From Mariprofundus sp. (GTDB lineage Bacteria > Pseudomonadota > Zetaproteobacteria > Mariprofundales > Mariprofundaceae): a stretch of 10,380 nucleotides of DNA. A program made the translations under genes and the position numbers. Below are positions 7,535 through 10,380 of this stretch, piece after piece (position 1 is the first letter of the stretch; every line of letters starts with the position of its first letter). Below the pieces are notes generated by a model. That model saw nothing but the letters and a program-made list of their open reading frames with translations. It did not search any database and had not been told where the DNA came from. The DNA lies in NCBI GenBank assembly GCA_021772845.1, contig JAJFLF010000317.1, positions 1-10,380 of the forward strand, read 5' to 3'.

Positions 7535-7551
7535 ATTAATCGATGATTAAT
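7535..7551. promoter_or_regulatory. 17-bp palindrome upstream of hypA (operator candidate)
   Basis: ATTAATC-GAT-GATTAAT is a perfect inverted repeat of two 7-base arms with a 3-base centre, 67 bases before the hypA start. It lies between the hairpin of the preceding gene and hypA, where the hyp promoter should be. It does not match the FNR consensus TTGAT-N4-ATCAA. I cannot name the regulator. No convincing -35/-10 pair is visible; TAAAGT about 13 bases further downstream on the minus strand is a weak -10 candidate. Confidence 0.4.
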
Positions 7552-7574
7552 TTGACGTATAGAGTGATGGAAGA

Positions 7575-7587
7575 GGGGCAAAGCCCC
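7575..7587 (-). terminator. GC-rich hairpin downstream of the CBS gene
   Basis: On the minus strand GGGGC-TTT-GCCCC forms a 5-bp all-GC stem with a 3-base loop, 32 bases after the stop of the CBS gene. Only a short pyrimidine run (TCTTCC) follows, so it is a poor intrinsic terminator. It may attenuate rather than stop transcription into hypA. Confidence 0.45.
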
Positions 7588-7618
7588 AATATCCTTTACT
7601 GTGATGGTTCAAACGAAC

Positions 7619-8038
7619 TCAGGTTACAGAGATGTACCCTTCCAGTTGCTGGATCAGATCATCTTTTTCCTGCAAGGTGAGTACAACAATATCTCTTAAC
7701 GATATCAGCCCGATAAATTCATCATTGTTGAATACCAGCAAATGACGACATCGTTTCTCTTTCATAATTTGAAGTGCCTCATCACAGCTGGCTTCAGGAT
7801 CAATTTTTAAGTGATCGGTGTGCATCACACCCTTAATTTTAACATTGCTCGGATCGCGACCTTTGCCGACAACTTGCATCATCAATTCGCGTTCGGTAAA
7901 GATGCCAACAATCTGGGCGTGACTGGTAACAACAACGGAGCCAATCTGATTCTCTGTCATCAGTTGAGATGCTTCCAACGCCGTGTGATTCTCGTCAATG
8001 GTAGTGACGGTTTTCTTGATACCTGGATTGATTTTCAT
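7619..8038 (-). CDS. Tandem CBS-domain protein
   Basis: A 139-residue soluble protein made only of two CBS motifs (about 5-62 and 68-134). Motif residues include QIGSVVVT and IVGIFTERELM in the first, and CRHLLVFNNDEFIGLISLRDIV in shortened form (HLLVFNND, FIGLISLRDIV) in the second. Paired CBS domains bind adenine nucleotides such as AMP, ATP or NAD derivatives, and sense energy state. No catalytic or DNA-binding domain is attached, so the partner is unknown. AAGGA precedes the ATG by 7 bases. It is transcribed in the same direction as the hyp operon but is separated from hypA by 150 bases with a hairpin. A link to hydrogenase control is only positional. Confidence 0.88.
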   Translation of the reverse strand: MKINPGIKKTVTTIDENHTALEASQLMTENQIGSVVVTSHAQIVGIFTERELMMQVVGKGRDPSNVKIKGVMHTDHLKIDPEASCDEALQIMKEKRCRHLLVFNNDEFIGLISLRDIVVLTLQEKDDLIQQLEGYISVT

Positions 8039-8049
8039 GGCATGATCCT

Positions 8050-8076
8050 TAAATTCTTAGGTGTGCTTAGAATTTA
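8050..8076. promoter_or_regulatory. Inverted repeat between promoter and start of the CBS gene
   Basis: TAAATTC (8050-8056) and GAATTTA (8070-8076) pair exactly. Pairing continues inwards to 11-base arms with one mismatch and a 5-base loop. The repeat runs from the predicted transcription start (about 8075) to the edge of the ribosome binding site (plus 8046-8050). It may be a repressor operator over +1 or a leader hairpin that limits ribosome access. Confidence 0.45.
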
Positions 8077-8081
8077 GCAAC

Positions 8082-8110
8082 ATGATACGACATATGTTCT
8101 CATTTGTCAT
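8082..8110 (-). promoter_or_regulatory. Sigma-70-type promoter of the CBS gene
   Basis: The minus strand has ATGACA (plus 8105-8110), a 17-base spacer, and TATCAT (plus 8082-8087). Each box matches the consensus at five of six bases, and the spacing is optimal. Transcription would start near 8075, leaving a leader of about 37 bases to the ATG at 8038. Confidence 0.6.
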
Positions 8111-8278
8111 TGTATTTTTATACCTTACAGGGGTGAGTGATTTAGGGTGAAGATTGATGTTTGTGACTTTAGCTGACACACTGTGAGTTTATGGGTGAGG
8201 TGTGTTTTATCCATAATATTCATAGTTTATGTTCTATTTTTAATGTGGTTTCGACTCGAGGTAAGTGAGGTGGTTGTA

Positions 8279-8782
8279 GTGGCAGTAGATAAAGATTTAA
8301 ACAGCAGTGAAGGTACAGACACTTCTGAGCCGGATAGCTGGATGCAGGGCGTTCAACAGCTTTTAATAGAGAGCAGGATCAGTTTTTTAGCGAGCATGGG
8401 TGAGCATGGCCCAGAGACAAGCATGGCCCCTTTTGCCATCCATGAAGGTAAAATATTGTTGCATCTTTCTAGCTTGGCAAAACACACGCGTAATATAGAG
8501 CGAAAAGCGAACATTGGCATGATGATCTGTACACCTGAAAGACTTGATGATTCACCGCTTGCACTGCCAAGGCTAAGCTTGCAGGGCAAAGCTACTCATG
8601 TTGATGATGAAGATATGGCAGATGAAAAACTGGCCTATTTAAAGCGCATACCAGATGCGGAGCAGCTCTTTTCGTTTGCTGATTTTTGTCTCTTTCAATT
8701 GACTCCTTCTCATATTTATTGGGTAGGTGGCTTTGGCAAAGCCAGGAAGGTGTCACTACAGCAGTGGCAGGCACTAACATGA
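8279..8782 (+). CDS. HugZ/pyridoxamine 5'-phosphate oxidase-like FMN-binding protein
   Basis: A small cytoplasmic split-barrel flavin-binding protein of 167 residues. Family features are the helix and first strand VQQLLIESRISFLASMG, then ETSMAPFAIHEG, KHTRNIERKANIGMMI, PRLSLQGKA, and the C-terminal FQLTPSHIYWVGGFGKA. The last stretch resembles HugZ and HutZ haem-utilisation proteins, but haem breakdown cannot be claimed, since the C-terminal half typical of full HugZ is absent. I chose the GTG at 8279, with GAGG 8 bases upstream. The frame is open back to a GTG at 8183. That longer form would add a hydrophobic stretch of 32 residues without a good ribosome binding site, and would put a membrane anchor on a normally soluble fold. 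It is divergent from the CBS gene and followed by the sensor gene after 126 bases. Confidence 0.82.
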   Translation: MAVDKDLNSSEGTDTSEPDSWMQGVQQLLIESRISFLASMGEHGPETSMAPFAIHEGKILLHLSSLAKHTRNIERKANIGMMICTPERLDDSPLALPRLSLQGKATHVDDEDMADEKLAYLKRIPDAEQLFSFADFCLFQLTPSHIYWVGGFGKARKVSLQQWQALT

Positions 8783-8841
8783 TCAACGCAGAGTCTTGAT
8801 GTGTAGCGTGATTTTCTGAAATAACATCTAACATGCTAATG

Positions 8842-8857
8842 TGGCACAGCATATGCT
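8842..8857 (+). promoter_or_regulatory. Sigma-54 (RpoN)-type promoter candidate
   Basis: TGGCAC (8842-8847), five bases, then ATGCT (8853-8857) gives the invariant GG-N10-GC spacing. The -24 box is perfect and the -12 box differs from TTGCT at one base. Transcription would start near 8868, about 40 bases before the sensor gene start at 8909. It would need an enhancer-binding activator, for which no site is recognised. Confidence 0.5.
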
Positions 8858-8908
8858 TTTATATATTGAAGCCTCACTTGCAAGCAATTCAACAGGAGTT
8901 GATATGAC

Positions 8909-10380
8909 ATGTTTTCTTTCCGTCTGAAGCGTTTTTTACTCTTTTTTGTGCCGCTTGTACTGTTGACGACTACGGTCTCATTGAATATGTATATGAGCAA
9001 TCAAGAGGCAGATCAAATGCGTCTGCAGGCCAAACAGCAATCTCTGGTTACGTATCAGAAAGAGAACATTGAGAAAGCGATGAATGCCTTTTTATCCGAA
9101 CTGATGGTGCTCTCATCTCACCACAATCTGAAAAAATGGCTGACCACCGGTGATAGAGATAATTTAACCGTGTTGGCCGATGAGTTTTTGGCATTCAGTG
9201 CACATAAGGGTATTTATGATCAGGCGCGTTTGCTTGATCTGCATGGTAATGAAATTGTTCGCGTGAACTGGAATGCGGGTTCTCCCTCGATTGTGCCCTC
9301 TGACAAGCTTCAGAACAAAGGTGATCGTTACTATTTTAAAGAGGCCATCGCCCTGAACGAAGGAGCGTTTTATATCTCTCCATTCGATTTGAATATTGAA
9401 AATGGTGCGGTTGAACAACCGTTGAAGCCGGTCATTCGATTGGCAGCTCCGATATTTGATGATGGTGGCAATAAACGCGGTATCATTATTCTAAACATGA
9501 TTGGTGCAGAGCTGTTGAGTGAGCTTGAACGTACGGCTTCTGGCTATTTGGGGCAGCCCATGCTAATCAACAGTGATGGATACTGGTTGAAAGGTATTCA
9601 AGTTGAGCATGAATGGGGTTTTATGTTCCCCGAACGTAGTCAATCAACATTGCAGCATCAGTTTCCTCTAGCTGCAAAAGAGATTATACATAGTGATAGT
9701 GGCATTGTGTCTATCGATTCGGGCTTGTTTACCTATGCCAAGGTGGCTTCATATCCACGCATAGAGGGGCACACTGTTTATGCTGCTGCTGCATCGAAAT
9801 CGTGGTGGATTATTTCATATGTATCATCAGATATGTTGTCAGCAGAGTCCAAGGCTCAACGTGAGCGGTTTGTGTTGTTTAATGTGGTTTTTGTTCTGTT
9901 GTTTGCTATTGGATCCTGGCTTGGGTCTGATGCAATGCAGCGTCACCATCTGGCAGAATTGCAGTTGATGTCATCAGAAAAACGTTTTCGTTCTGTCACA
10001 GAAACAGCCCGTGATGCTATTATTATCGCTGATAGCGACGGCAATATCATATCATGGAATAGCGGAGCTATTTTTATTTTTGGTTATGCTGAATCAGAGA
10101 TGTTGGAAGAGCCTATCACCCGTATTATGCCAGAGAGATATCGGGATATGCACACACACGGAATTCAGCGTTTTAAACAGACGGGTTACCCCGCGATACT
10201 GGATAAAACGATGGAGTTGCAGGGCTTAAGAAAAGATGGAAAAGAGATTGATATCCGTTTTTCACTGTCCACTTGGGGAGCGGAAGGAGAGCACTTTTTT
10301 GGTGCGATCATCCACGATATCACTGAAACGAAAAAACTGGAGCGGGAACTGGAAGCGATGGCCAGCAGGGATGGTCTGAC
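8909..10380 (+). CDS. Membrane sensor with Cache-like, PAS and (starting) GGDEF domains; probable diguanylate cyclase, 3' end cut
   Basis: 490 codons are visible and the frame is open at the right edge. Transmembrane helices lie at about 8-27 and 321-340. The roughly 290 residues between them form an extracytoplasmic sensing region of the double-Cache type, with RLLDLHGNEIVRVNW and the ligand-pocket-like DRYYFKEA (139-146) and FYISPFD (154-160). A PAS domain follows (357-475), with SVTETARDAIIIAD and the typical GNIISWN and IFGY elements; no haem or flavin ligand can be assigned. The end of PAS (FGAIIHDITETKKLERELE) and the visible start ASRDGLT (484-490) match the linker and opening of a GGDEF domain. 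The output is therefore most likely cyclic-di-GMP synthesis, possibly with an EAL domain beyond the window. The start ATG has AGGAG 10 bases upstream; another ATG at 8904 is out of frame and ends after seven codons. Confidence 0.88.
   Translation, partial: MFSFRLKRFLLFFVPLVLLTTTVSLNMYMSNQEADQMRLQAKQQSLVTYQKENIEKAMNAFLSELMVLSSHHNLKKWLTTGDRDNLTVLADEFLAFSAHKGIYDQARLLDLHGNEIVRVNWNAGSPSIVPSDKLQNKGDRYYFKEAIALNEGAFYISPFDLNIENGAVEQPLKPVIRLAAPIFDDGGNKRGIIILNMIGAELLSELERTASGYLGQPMLINSDGYWLKGIQVEHEWGFMFPERSQSTLQHQFPLAAKEIIHSDSGIVSIDSGLFTYAKVASYPRIEGHTVYAAAASKSWWIISYVSSDMLSAESKAQRERFVLFNVVFVLLFAIGSWLGSDAMQRHHLAELQLMSSEKRFRSVTETARDAIIIADSDGNIISWNSGAIFIFGYAESEMLEEPITRIMPERYRDMHTHGIQRFKQTGYPAILDKTMELQGLRKDGKEIDIRFSLSTWGAEGEHFFGAIIHDITETKKLERELEAMASRDGL

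Larger units (their letters stand above)
8039..8278. other. Divergent intergenic region between the CBS gene and the flavoprotein gene
   Basis: This 240-base region is AT-rich and holds the CBS promoter and inverted repeat. On the plus side I see only weak promoter-like sequence (CATAAT near 8212-8217, no good -35). It also holds the open but probably untranslated extension of the flavoprotein frame back to 8183. No RNA gene or repeat element is recognised. Confidence 0.5.

Noticed and set aside
8183..8278. A membrane-anchored longer form of the flavin-binding protein starting at GTG 8183
   Set aside because: No good ribosome binding site, an AT-rich intergenic composition, and no such anchor in the family; the GTG at 8279 has GAGG at good distance.
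1..10380. CRISPR arrays, tRNA or rRNA genes, insertion sequences, phage or toxin-antitoxin genes
   Set aside because: None seen on reading both strands; the window is almost fully filled by ordinary genes.

Overview
The window looks like a proteobacterial chromosome segment of moderate GC content. It is dominated by the maturation and assembly locus of a [NiFe] hydrogenase. The diaphorase-type hoxF at the left edge points to a cytoplasmic, NAD(P)-linked bidirectional hydrogenase (HoxFUYH, group 3d type). The remaining hox genes would lie beyond position 1, since hoxF is transcribed leftwards. The organism cannot be fixed from sequence alone. Gene content (Hox/Hyp, a HugZ-like flavoprotein, a Cache-PAS-GGDEF sensor, a good sigma-54-like site) fits a gamma- or zetaproteobacterium-like bacterium, but this is a weak inference.

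Layout from left to right. (1) Positions 1-1768, minus strand: hoxF, nearly complete, cut at its last few codons by the window edge. It probably starts at a TTG codon with a strong Shine-Dalgarno sequence and has its own sigma-70-type promoter (1793-1820). (2) Positions 1878-7468, minus strand: one compact operon read in the order hypA-hypB-hypC-hypD-hypE-hypF-nicO. Five of the six junctions overlap and the sixth has a 10-base gap. HypA and HypB insert nickel. HypC, HypD, HypE and HypF build and deliver the Fe(CN)2CO group. The NicO-family permease supplies nickel. HypF consists only of the C-terminal Kae1-like carbamoyltransferase domain. (3) Positions 7619-8038, minus strand: a two-CBS-domain protein, with a good promoter upstream and a GC-rich hairpin downstream that separates it from hypA. 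(4) Positions 8279-8782, plus strand: a HugZ/pyridoxamine-phosphate-oxidase-like flavin-binding protein. (5) Positions 8909 to the right edge, plus strand: a membrane sensor with an extracytoplasmic Cache-like domain, a PAS domain and the first residues of what should be a GGDEF domain. A sigma-54-type promoter candidate lies upstream of it.

How it works together: HypF and HypE make the cyanide ligands from carbamoyl phosphate, HypC and HypD assemble them on iron, and HypA and HypB add nickel brought in by NicO. The finished centre would go into HoxH, encoded outside the window. HoxF then exchanges electrons between the hydrogenase and NAD(H). The C-terminal maturation protease (HoxW type), the hydrogenase dimer genes (hoxY, hoxH) and hoxU are not in the window.

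No clearly undescribed system is visible. The most notable points are the domain-reduced HypF, the rearranged cysteines in the HoxF N-terminal domain, two His-rich metal-binding stretches in one operon, and three unannotated DNA elements (palindromes before hypA and the CBS gene, and the sigma-54-like site).
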